This document shows, in pieces, positions 53,164 to 64,000 of a DNA stretch of 64,000 nucleotides. This DNA comes from Vespa crabro (taxonomy: Eukaryota > Arthropoda > Insecta > Hymenoptera > Vespidae). The number at the start of each line of letters is the position of its first letter. Position 1 is the first letter of the stretch. The notes beneath the pieces were generated by a model, which did no database searches, was not told where the DNA came from, and worked only from the letters and a program-made list of their open reading frames with translations. The DNA is taken from assembly GCF_910589235.1 (NCBI RefSeq), contig NC_060956.1, positions 10,490,499 through 10,554,498 of the forward strand. The letters are read 5' to 3'. The translations under genes were made by a program, and so were the position numbers.

Positions 53164-54906
53164 GTCAGAAATAATTTTGTAAACAAAATTTTTGTACGAT
53201 GAATGAACCTTCACTTTTTTATTTCCAAAAATCTAATACAGCATTTCGTAATCATATTTATAATTTTTTCTGCAGTTATTAATACGACAGAGAATGAAAT
53301 AATACGAGCGACTACGTATGACAAAAGAAAAGTGTTCTTCGTTGTTCGAGGTCTATCAAGATAATAATACGAGTAATTATAACTTATATAAGTTGATAAC
53401 TAAGCACTTATAAATCGATAAAATTTTTCGATTCAACGACATCACAGTCGCAAGCATTGACCTTGATGGAAATCGTTCTATAACGATCTATAACGATCTT
53501 AGATATTAAATGATCTTTTTGTAGCTTTCTAATATTTTTTTCTATTATAATAATTTCTTTTTTCTGATATAATTAATGGTCAACCTCTATAATTAATTTG
53601 AAATGTAGTTTTGAACAAAAAGAATATTTTTTATTTTATAAGCATTGCTACTGTTTCAAATCTGTTCGATCCTACATCAGTATGAAATAAAAGAATAAAT
53701 TGTGAAACTTGTTTCCAAGCTACTTACATCGTGTCATTTACAAACGAGTGTTTTACGAACTTTCGTCTAATATCTCCTTTCGATACCGGATTAAATACAA
53801 CTCTCACTTCGAGGAATTGGTTCGCAAAAAAGGAACACTTACGGATCATTGAAAATTTTTAAAAATCATCGAACTCTTTGGTACCTGTATAAATAAAAAC
53901 AAGAACAGGTTGGATCAAACCAATTTCAAAAAGTGACAATGAAATGATAATGTTGAAATTTTGTATTAAAAATCACTCCTATGACGCACAAAACACTATT
54001 CTTACAAAAAAGTTAATGTATCATTATAAAAATAAAATTATGTATCATTGTTTTCACTGATATATCCTAAAAATTGTAATGTGTATGTCTGTGTGTTTTT
54101 TTCCTTTTCTTTTTTTTTAAATTTGACATCAAAACTATAATTTTACATTAAAATCTATCATGAGAACTTATCTTCTATAAAGGAGATATTGATATGCTCG
54201 TCAATCTCAATCACGATCGGCCAACTTTACCTATTTAACTAACATACGATGCAGATCCACATTTCTTTCAAGTTGTTTCTCGTACAACCGATAATTCGAA
54301 GCTCCACTTCCAATCGACACGGTTCCAATTTTCATGCATGGTCCTATGCTGCAAATGAGCGACCATAAGCGTTGGAAAATGGATATGAACGTAACGGTAT
54401 ATACTCGAATATCGTAATTACTCATCAAAAATCGTCTTGGCAGAACACGGATCGTACATGTACACGTACATACACATACAACATACTTAGTCCACTCGTT
54501 GCTCATTCTTTTGTATAATGAGATAATGTTACGCTCTTTATTACACGCTCACTGTTCATCACCGTTAACAACACCGTTCGGAGGGCGGATCGTTCTTTAA
54601 CGAGCCTTTAAAAGGTCTCCCTTTTTGAATACAAATACATATAAGAAAGATGGAAAATGGGGTTTCAAATGTTTCAAGCGTTTAATGTATATTTCGGATA
54701 TAATTTATGAAAATACAAAACTTTTGTTAGAATTATTAATTATCTGTAGTTTAATATATAGATTTATTAAAATGCAAATTAATATATTATTACTACATTA
54801 TTTTTAATATAATGATCAAAAAGCGATAAAAGTTATTAATTACTAGAATTAATAATCCCATTTATTTTTAATACCTCTTAATTTTAATTAATAATGCTTT
54901 ATCAAT

Positions 54907-54908
<2 letters not shown>

Positions 54909-54958
<50 letters not shown>
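54909..54958. repeat. (AT)n microsatellite
   Basis: About 25 AT units. Confidence 0.95.
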
Positions 54959-54961
<3 letters not shown>

Positions 54962-56578
54962 ATAAAATAGTAACATATAATAATTTGTAATGAGTAGGAA
55001 ATTTTCTAGGTTGTTATTTAGAAAAAAGAAATAAAAAGAAAGGAAGAGAAACACAGAACTATTAAAAGTCTTAATAATTATATATCCTGGACTGTATATT
55101 TTTTAAAATAACATGGTTATAAAAATGATACTACCTGTGATAACGTCTTGTTAATGGAAAATAAAAGTAATTTCACTAAATCCAAATAAAAAGATAAACG
55201 CATAACGAAGTAAATGAAGCCGAGAGAGCACTTCTCGATTATATGAGCGATCTTTGGAAACGCGTAAATTTTACTAGACGTTTCTTACATCACAAAGGTA
55301 TCGTAGCGTAAGACTGGCTTCGTAGTAAGTATGTAGGCGGTAGTAGTATCGCTATGGAGTGGAACAACCACATTCCAGAATGCAGACGGCAGAGCAAGTA
55401 AGAGGATGCGAATCGCAAAAGGGTAGACATGAAAGAGAGAAGCCAAGAAGGTGGGACGAAGGGAGAAGAGAAATGGAAGAATTCAGGTTCGTGAATACCT
55501 TCAGGGATTCGAATCTTCATGTTGTAGCCGTTCAACGTGTGCGTTTCGAATATTCTTACGTTCGCGAAACATTCATTCTTTCGAATTCACTTTCAAACAA
55601 CATTGTAGGATCAAATCTAATAAAGTCGTTGGAACAATAAAGATAACATAGATTTTATTGAAACTCTGAATGAATTCCGACGAATAAAAATATTTCGATC
55701 ATTTTCTTTTTTTTCTATGTGATTGAATTAATTCTTTATAATATACTATGAATTTTACATATGTACGTATTTTATGAATTTTATTTTATTCTTTTGTTAC
55801 TAAATTAATTGTTAATTCTTAATATTAATCATGTATAAATTTTATATTATATAATTTTTATTTAAATAGGAGAAATAAATTGGATTATGGATAAGTAGAG
55901 TAAATTGTTTTTATATATCAAATTATAAAGTTGTATATAAAATAAAAATAAAAATTTTCTAGTTGGAAAGGAAAATTTTGAAATTCCCTCATTTACGAAA
56001 ATCAAATAGAGGAACGAGTTAAGTTTAATGCGATTCTTGGAAGTATTCAACCGAACAACGAAGTTACGCTTCGCCTACGTAACTGCCTCTAACAGAAAGC
56101 ACTCGTGAATGGTTGATCTCGTTATTGTACAAGCATCATTTGTATGCGACTTTCGAGATCTGGGTTAGAGCATATCTAAACTCTGAATTTAGAAGTACGT
56201 ATTTATAACCAAGCGGTGAGTTAAAGATAGTTATTTTTATATCATGAATTATAGTCGTTACATGTGATACTATTTACTCATAAAATGATTAATGAATCTT
56301 TCAGGATTTTCTTCTTCTTTTTCTTTTTTCTGTTTAATAAAAGAAAATCTATACGGCAAATTTGAAAAAAGAAACTTTAATTAGGGTATTTCTTAACGAA
56401 TGAAAAAAATAAAAAAAAAATCACAAAAAAATTTTAAACAAATAAAACTTTAATAAGGAAATTTTAATACAAATCGCAAAATGTAATCGACTTAAACTAT
56501 TTAAATTTCATAAGGTTTCTTATTTTCAATCCTACAAAAGGATGGTTGATAATACGAAGCCGAACATCCGGTCGAAGA

Positions 56579-56634
56579 ACGAACATTTGGTGAATTTAGT
56601 GAGGCAAAGGACGAACATTTGGTGAATTTAGTGA
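56579..56634. repeat. Tandem direct repeat of 24 bp, two perfect copies
   Basis: Copies at 56579-56602 and 56611-56634 both read ACGAACATTTGGTGAATTTA plus GTGA, with a period of 32 bp. A partial related motif (CGAACATCCGGT) precedes them at 56561. Confidence 0.92.
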
Positions 56635-57546
56635 AACCTTTCAATGTAAGGTGAGTTCGGATACTTAACCACGAAATATAACAAATTAGTCAATAGCTCG
56701 AATTTTCAAATTATCTCGTGAGAGATATCTCCGATAATTTGATCTCCCTCGAAATGAAATTAATCGAATCAAGGATAAATTAACTATTAAGTTCAACGGA
56801 CATTTTGTAGGAAATCCTAGAACATCTGGTCACGTGAAAGCGCATTTCCTTGATGCGCGTAAACGCTTTTAACGTTGACCAACCAACCGAGACGGATTGG
56901 CGACAACGTTTCCTAGATTCTTCTATGAGATTTCCTTCTAATTAGTTTCGGTTCCTCCTCACGTTGTATTATTTCACTGGAATACTTCTAATAAGTACTT
57001 ATATAACTGACGAATCACAATTTTAATGGCAATAATCACGAATTAAATAAATGATAGGAGGATCGAAGATATTGAAACTTCGAAAAAACTAAAGATCGAT
57101 CAGCAGAGATATGTTTCGTAAAAAAGTTTCTTAGATGTCTTTCTCCAATTTAATAGAAAGTTTTAAGAAAATATAAATATGCAAATGAATTCGCATTTCT
57201 TTCGATATTAGTCTGAAATAAAAAATGATTGAGTTTAATCGAATGATAAATTTGAAATTAATCAAATTGAACGAACATTTACTATACAAGTAAACAAATT
57301 TATACAAATTTATATACAAGTTAAAGTTTATCTTTTACTCAATATTCATAGAATCATTTCGATCATATCAAATAGTAAATAAATTTATTTAATTCTCATG
57401 TTATACGCAAAGTTATATTAAAGTTTATTTTTTACTCAATATTCAATATTTGTTCTAATCGATTGAATAAAAATAAAAAATTCTAAATAAATTATTTCGA
57501 TTTCATACCAAATTGGTCAAACAAATACGTGAATCAAGTTGATATA

Positions 57547-57668
57547 TTAGGGGGACCGGAAAGTAATGTCGTTTCTGCGCATGTCGATATTCGATTGTTA
57601 AAAATTGTTAAAAATTTATTCGTTTGAATTTAATTTAAGAAAACGACATTATTTTCCGGTCCCCCTAA
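57547..57668. mobile_element. Mariner-derived MITE, copy B
   Basis: A 122-bp element with inverted ends of about 27 bp and one mismatch, starting TTAGGGGGACCGGAAA on both sides and flanked by TA at 57545-57546 and 57669-57670. It shares nearly all its internal sequence with copy A; copy A has about 10 extra bases in the centre. Same orientation as copy A. Confidence 0.92.
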
Positions 57669-59106
57669 TATATTGTTTCGTAAGATTGGTCGTTACGTTT
57701 TTAACTGCACGTAAGGAATTCCGATATACCTAACTCAACCGAGTAGCCCTCGAATTCCTGGCAGGATTCGTCGGCGTCGGTTTCATTGTCAGAAAGTGCT
57801 GGTTTCTACCTTTTGTGGGAACCCTATGTACGCCTATTCACAATAAAATGCCTCTAATGACTCTCGGAACCCCTACATTAACTCCAATGCGTCTGAAGAA
57901 TCCTACCCGGAATTTACTAGATGGTTCTAACCGTTCGATGCGTACATAATGTACATAATATAGCTCTCGCTGAATTAAGGTCATACGGAACAAAAAGTTC
58001 ATGATCATAGCAAAAAATGAACCATAAAATGAAAGAAGCTACGAGAAATCGAACGATCGTCGGTAGAAGCTATGAAATTCTTATTGATTTGTTGGTATAT
58101 AATCACTAATGATATCTGATAGGAGTGCTATTTTTAAATTAATGTTATAACGTTACTTTCTTCGTAATGGATTATTTCCTAATGTTAATTCTAGATATAT
58201 TTTAGATTTTTAATTCTGAAATATAATTTTTTTCTTTTTTTTTTTTTTGATATTCCAATGTTCGATTATAATGTTTCGATGTTAGAACGTTTAGATTAAT
58301 AAATTTAATAAAGCTATGTTAAAACATACAATGGTATATTAAAATCGATATAAATATAAAATTTTGTAATAGGAAATATAATGACGTTTACAAATTAATT
58401 ATTTATTTTATACGAATATAATTAATGAAAAATATTAGCTATCGTAAAACATTCGCGAATCCTGTAATTCATGGAAAATATAGATGGAAAATAAATTTGT
58501 CCTTACCAGTTTGAATTAAAACCCGTTCTATCCTTAAACATATCTTTAAGACAAAATGGAAATTACGTATTCTTTTGCTCAAGAGTCATTTCACGCTTCC
58601 TCGTTCAAAAATCTTTCCTCGAGATTCGAACTGCAGAAAAGTACACACGTACATGTGTATTGGCCGGTGGTACTGGAAAGAGTTAAAATTAGTAACGGTC
58701 GAGGGACAGTTAAACGGCTCTTTGCGTCAAGGTACAGTCCTCTTTATCGATACTGTTAAGAGAAAACAACGTTCGAAAGAGAATAGATTTCTCTTCGTAA
58801 ATAAATAACAAATAACAAATAAAAAACATTTCTTTTGTAAACTTGAAACGTTCATAAGATTCATTTGTTGATATTTATCACACTGTAACCATAAATTATA
58901 TAATGAGTAAAATCTAATCTAAAAGATACAACATAGAAATATCCTAAATTTTATTTAAAAAAACATTATCAAATATATGTTATTATATAAACATATTGAT
59001 TTATGTAACATTGACTCGGATGATTGGTTTTAATGAAATCGACTTAAAGGAGTGTACTCGAACGTATGTCATTTGAAGAGAGAAACGATACGGTATCTGC
59101 GTTAAA

Positions 59107-59340
59107 AGGCACTGAAAAGAGAGAAAGAAGAAAAAGAAGAAATATAAGAAGAAGAAGAGGAAGAAGGAGAAGAAGAAGAAGGAGAAATATAAGAAGAAAA
59201 GGAAGAAGAAGAAGTATAAGAATAAAAAGAAGAAGAAGAAGAAGTATAAGAAGAAGAAGAAGAAATATAAGAAGAAGAAGAAGTATAAGAATAAGAAAAA
59301 GAAGAAGTATAAGAAGACGAAGAAGAAGAAGAAGAAGATA
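59107..59340. repeat. Imperfect (GAA)n array with TATAAGAAGAAG units
   Basis: AAG/GAA triplets interrupted by ATATAAG or GTATAAG every 20-40 bases. The F/L-rich frame of over 200 codons on the other strand is an artefact. Confidence 0.95.
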
Positions 59341-59585
59341 AGGAGATGAGACTGTAATGGGCAAAGAAAGAGAGAAAGAGACAGAAGGATCGAAATAAAA
59401 AAAAACGAGTGAATGGCGGGCAACTCTGAACACGTGAAAATAAAAGAGAAAAGAGTAGTCAAAAGAGGGAGTTTGTGGTCGAAGTAACACCGAGGTTTTA
59501 CGTCGAGTCCTCTCTTGCGCGAAGAGAAAAGGTGGGCCTTATACAGAGGCTGCCTTCGAGCAAGCAAAGAGTCAGGACAGGATCG

Positions 59586-59610
59586 GATCTTGTTAACCCT
59601 GAACTTGGCC
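59586..59610 (+). repeat. Dispersed 25-nt repeat, copy 1
   Basis: GATCTTGTTAACCCTGAACT followed by TGGCC. Copy 2 lies 812 bp to the right in the same orientation, with 22 of 25 bases identical. Both sit in locally GC-richer sequence. Confidence 0.6.
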
Positions 59611-59846
59611 ACCGATGTCTTTTCCTCCCTGCAGACCTGCATGTAGTAGGCTCTACGACGGGTTTGGACTTACTGCGTTTGCGATCTTAACGGCAAGCTT
59701 TGAATAATTGTAAGAGTTTATGCGACAATTTTCATTACGACAATTCAAATTGAAATGGATTTTTAATGTTTCTTTTTATCATAAGTAAAACATTTTTATA
59801 TCTTAGAAATTCATATAACTTACTATATCATATATTATGTATGCAT

Positions 59847-59871
59847 TAGATAGATAGATAGCTAGATAGAT

Positions 59872-59920
<49 letters not shown>

Positions 59921-59923
59921 AAG
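59847..59923. repeat. Compound (TAGA)n-(GA)n microsatellite
   Basis: About six TAGA units running into a GA tract. Confidence 0.95.
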
Positions 59924-60397
59924 TTTTAGAATAGAATTTATCTTGCATCGTAATTATGTTGTGTAAATAAATTCAGAAAAAAAATATTTCCGTGATCAGA
60001 AATCAGTGACAAAAATACTTTAAATAATCATAAATTTTTGATGTTAGATTTCACGTAACAGTAATATCTTTCTTATACATTTACACACGATAAAACATGA
60101 CTTTCTAACCATTACGAGGAATATTAATATAGGATAGTATCGTCTTTCGCTCTGAAAATAGAAATCTTCGTGGGTAGACAATTTTATTTTACTTCATCGA
60201 TAATAGTAAATAGTAGATCAAAAGATATTTCCGGTTATTCGCTTAGATCGAGTTAACGACGATTGAAAACTGTAGACGAGAACTTTTGACATCGATCAAT
60301 AAGAACATAGTGAAAGTCGAAAGAGAAAGAAAAAAAGAAGTGTAAACGGAGAGAGAACGCACGTGGAATCTCGTTTTGTAATTTTAATGGCAGATCC

Positions 60398-60422
60398 GAT
60401 CTCGTTGGCCCTGAACTTGGCC
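60398..60422 (+). repeat. Dispersed 25-nt repeat, copy 2
   Basis: GATCTCGTTGGCCCTGAACT followed by TGGCC; partner of the copy at 59586. The shared core is CCCTGAACTTGGCC. Confidence 0.6.
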
Positions 60423-62299
60423 ATGAGTTTTACTTCGCGTAATCCTTCGATGTAGGCGCGTCACGTTTCGAGTTCTTGCTCGATCGCTTGCCACCGGTCG
60501 AGTTCTCCTCTCGGAATGCCTAGAACTATTGTAAGGTTCGTCCTAAGTTCTTTCTTAAGACTCTAGTCTACTAGTACTTTTTCGTACAGTTAAGATATAT
60601 TTAATCTTTCGTAATTATTTTCGTAAAGAATAGGTATTTAATACTTTAAAATACACGCTATATGCTTTTATTGTATATATCAGTTTTGAATAATACTGAT
60701 AAATATAATTAAACAATTTAACGAATAATTTATTATTTATATATAGATAAGTATTTCGACTTATTTATTTCTCGTTCATTTCTTTTTTTTTATCCTCATG
60801 GTCCATTTAACAAGGAATTTTAAAGATCGATTAATTTTAAATGTAGTTCTTATCGTATTGTATAATTAGTCTACTACATCACGAATAGAAATAAAAATTT
60901 TACAAAGCAATATTTTCTAGAAAATATCTAATCTCTCTGTATATTTTCCTATGATCTAATACTTATTTTATATACTTCTTTTCTGTTGCATATAATAATG
61001 TAAATATATGTAAAAGTTATGATATAGTATTACTTTATTTAAAAAAAAAATGACAGAATATACAATAAAAAAATACATTTACGTTTATAGAAGATTATAA
61101 CGAGCGTATGAATATTTTTCTACATTCATTGTATATTTTTTCATATTTCACAAATTTCTGGTATAATCATGATATAGATTTGTATGATCTAAAAGCAATG
61201 AAATGAAATACATTATATACGTATATGAAAAAAAAAACGAAAAAACGAAAAATTTTACGTTTACCTTTTCATGTATGTAACGCGAAATATATCGATTTAT
61301 ATTAGATAAGTGCGTATATCGCTTAAAGTCCGCGATCATGAGCGCTCGTGCGTTACTGAATACCATAATTTACTAGTTTGTATTATAAAAATAATGTCGT
61401 TTTGAAATTAGAATTAATAAAATGCTGAGAATAAAGAAAACCAATTATTCTTTATTTCCATTTTTAAATTACAGAAATGATCATTAAGAATAATATATTG
61501 TGTAAAAATATTATACATTAATTTTTGTATCATTTATTATTATTATATTTTTCACAGATTGATTTATCTGTTTCTACGTCTTATTGACACAAATAATAGC
61601 TTTTAATAAAAAATTCATGAGAAAGGAATTCCAATTTTGTTAATGCGAATTATTTCTAATCATTAGGATGTTTAAGAGTGATGCCAACTAGTACAAAAAA
61701 TTATCTCTGATATATTCAATTTTCTGTTTTCTGAATTAGAAAAGACAAATTTCGAAATTAATATCGCTCGTATTCTTTAGATATAACAAAATATTATATC
61801 GTTATGATGATAATATATGATATCTATGAAAATATATGATGTCCATTTTATATTGATAGCAAAGAAGATACATTACTTTTTCTCTTACCTTTGTTTCCAT
61901 TACTTCATTTTCTCACTACTTATGATCGATCTTGAAAGTAGTGTATATTTTTATCATTATCTTGATTGATTTTCAATAGAATGATCGAGTATCCAATAAA
62001 TGTTATCAATGTTATAAATATGTTATAAATGTTATGGATTTAATTCTTAGCAAACACGAAAAAAAGAAAAGTGTCTTAAAAAGTACAAAAAGGAAAGTGA
62101 CTTCTCGTTATCGAATATATTTCACAATAAAACTCTTAATAAGAACCGATGTTAAATTGAAAAACAAAGTATTATTGTTCATGTCCATCAACATTACCAT
62201 ACCAAAGAAATAATTACTTTTTGTTATAAAAACGAAAGTAAAATTATTAAAATAGATATTTTTCAAAATGAGTTTTATCCTATAATGATTAGCATTGTA

Positions 62300-62300
<1 letters not shown>

Positions 62301-62340
<40 letters not shown>

Positions 62341-62355
62341 CCTCTCTCTCTTTTT
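62301..62355. repeat. (TC)n microsatellite
   Basis: TC tract with small TTTC and CCTC breaks at the right end. Confidence 0.94.
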
Positions 62356-63246
62356 CTTCATTGTTTCTCCCTTTCTCGCTCACACATTATTTAGATCATA
62401 TGAAGAAACATGGTCATATAAAGAAATTAGGTCATATTAGGAATATGGTTCGAATGCTCGTTGAGAACTTCGCACAATGTTTTCTAGACGATCCCTTCGA
62501 ATTCACGCACGGAATAACCCTCATTAAGGGCGCATTTGCGGTTAATGCGAATTAGGAGAATATATTAGTCACGCTGGGAATTGCAGAGGCGTGGGAGTGG
62601 AATTTATAAATCGGAGCCTCCAACAAATCGAGGAAGTTGAGTACATATATACTTCTTAAATAATACTTTAAAAGTTTTACAATTGTTTATATGTATCTTA
62701 TCATCGGTTTTAATATTTTAAGATAAAATAGCAACATATGTATTATGTACGTGCGCGTACACATACACATATACATACATATACTATATATATAATTCTT
62801 ATCGAATTGACTCACACTTATAGAAAATGCTAGTTCGACACACCTGTATGACATTGAAACGGACAGATTTATAAAATATGCCATGACCCATGTTGGTCAG
62901 GTTGGTAGAGATAAAACCTGAAGCAACAATGAGATGATGCTTTCTCTGTCGTTACTTTCACCTTTCTGCGGGATACGCTGAGTAATATCCGTTCTTTTAT
63001 AGGTCAACCTGTAAATAGTTACACACACACGCGTATATACAAGTGAGTCACCTAAAACTCGGTTACTTTGGAAGATAAAAGACAATTTCTCAGGAAGAAT
63101 ACATTTGATTTGAAGAATATAGTAGAAGTAAAAACTTTTATATAACGATTATATTTTTATTCGCGGTATTATAATTTTGTTTATTTATTATAATTTAAAT
63201 GTTTTGAACTTGTCTTACTGCATATCTTTTTCCAAAAGCTGTTTAT

Positions 63247-64000
63247 TTAATCAAAATATGCTCCATTTACTTCAATACACTTTTCCCACAAGATTTTAAT
63301 GCATAGATGCCTGTCTTGAAGAAATTCTGATCTTTAGAATCAATGAACTCTGATATGGCATTTTTCAGATTATCTTCATTTTCGTACTGTTTAGCCCGTC
63401 AGAACAGTTCTAAATATTTAAATAAATTAAAGTCGGTTGGCGAATGATCCGGTGAAAAAGCTGGGTGCTACAAAATTTCATATTTTAATTCATTTAATTT
63501 CGCAATTGTTTTGTACGATGTATGTGGCCGAGCGTGTCGTGGAGAAGTATTGGGCCATGCTGATTAACAAGTGATGGGGGTATAATTTTCAATTTTTCAT
63601 GCATTTCTTCAATGTACTGGCAATACTTTTCGACTGTAATTGTTATTCCAGTTCGAAGGAATGAGTAGTGTATTACTCTAGTCACATTCCACCAAACTGT
63701 GATTAAAATTTTCCGTGGATGAAGTGATCCGATCGAAAAATGGATCTCGATTAAATCGGGTTAGCAATGATGAACATACGTTCAAGCGATCCAGCTTATT
63801 TCGCTCGGTTAGTTCGTACGGTATCCACTTATCCATTTTTTTCACCTTGCCAATTTTAGAAAGATGTCGCAATATTGTTGTATGGTCAACTTCCATTCTG
63901 GCAGCAAGTTCCCTTGAAGAAACAGTTGGATTCGTTTCCACCAATGCTTTCAGAGCATCATTTTTCACAGACGTTTCGGGTCTTCCACGCGGTTCATTTT
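63247..64000 (-). pseudogene. Mariner transposase pseudogene (SETMAR-like), cut by the window edge
   Basis: The minus strand reads a clear mariner N-terminal domain (RGRPETSVKNDALKALVE, then RELAARMEVDHTTILRHL and KVKKMDKWIPYELTE), followed by the catalytic region (ITVWWNVTRVIHYSF, QHGPILLHD, SPDHSPTDFN) and the C-terminus (WEKCIEVNGAYFD). It is broken by frameshifts near 63520 and further downstream, an in-frame stop after KYEIL, and an internal deletion near 63720 that joins FFDRI to HPRKILITVWW. The deletion removes the block carrying the first catalytic aspartate. The second and third acidic blocks remain. The N-terminus lies beyond the right edge, and I could not find the transposon end on the left. 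Confidence 0.9.

Larger units (their letters stand above)
52711..57544. other. Downstream region of the coiled-coil gene; no gene recognised
   Basis: Probable 3' UTR at the left. The first clear AATAAA is at 53686-53691, almost 1 kb downstream. The rest is AT-rich with the repeats listed separately. Confidence 0.55.
57671..63246. other. Right spacer; no gene recognised
   Basis: Contains GC-richer patches at about 57720-57950, 59400-59700 and 60230-60540, purine arrays and microsatellites. Small frames at 58.56-58.81 and 59.48-59.69 kb have no recognisable domain. Confidence 0.55.

Noticed and set aside
55505..55520. GGATTCGAATC, resembling a tRNA T-arm
   Set aside because: No cloverleaf with acceptor and anticodon arms can be built around it.
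59001..59642. Reading frame of 213 codons on the minus strand, largely F and L
   Set aside because: It is the antisense of the imperfect GAA array; composition alone explains the open frame and there is no domain.

Overview
This window looks like nuclear DNA of an insect, most likely an aculeate hymenopteran (bee or ant). That is an inference from an AT-rich background that still carries many CpG dinucleotides, frequent (GA)n/(TC)n and (AT)n microsatellites, short introns with insect-style splice sites, and decayed Tc1 and mariner elements. There are no bacterial features, rRNA genes, recognisable tRNA genes or CRISPR arrays. Most of the window is intergenic or very long intron.

Layout. 1-26.8 kb: no gene recognised; microsatellites, AT-rich sequence and a few short GC-richer islands (16.6, 17.7, 25.3-26.5 kb) that could be regulatory elements or untranslated exons. 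26.8-28.4 kb and 29.9-31.5 kb: two different complete but dead Tc1-like transposons, each with terminal inverted repeats (TIRs) and TA target duplications. 33.7-35.9 kb, minus strand: a seven-exon gene for a DEAD-box RNA helicase, best matched to mitochondrial DDX28 (533 aa), with a poly(A) signal just after the stop. 36.7-37.1 kb: a diverged tandem noncoding duplication. 41.2-41.7 kb: a GC-richer island with a weak candidate 5' exon. 45.1-52.7 kb, plus strand: a thirteen-exon gene for a coiled-coil protein of about 720 aa, most like CCDC170 (a rootletin-type coiled coil is the alternative). It has a GC-AG intron, a mariner MITE in one intron and a minisatellite in another. 52.7-63.2 kb: no gene recognised; a second copy of the MITE, purine tracts and a small dispersed 25-nt repeat. 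63.2 kb to the end: a mariner transposase pseudogene that runs off the window.

The helicase and the coiled-coil gene are transcribed away from each other, separated by 5-9 kb. Nothing in the sequence suggests they act in one pathway. I did not find a convincing novel biological system. The most unusual items are the diverged duplication at 36.7-37.1 kb, a four-fold internal module in the coiled-coil protein, the GC-AG intron, and the GC islands in the left-hand desert.
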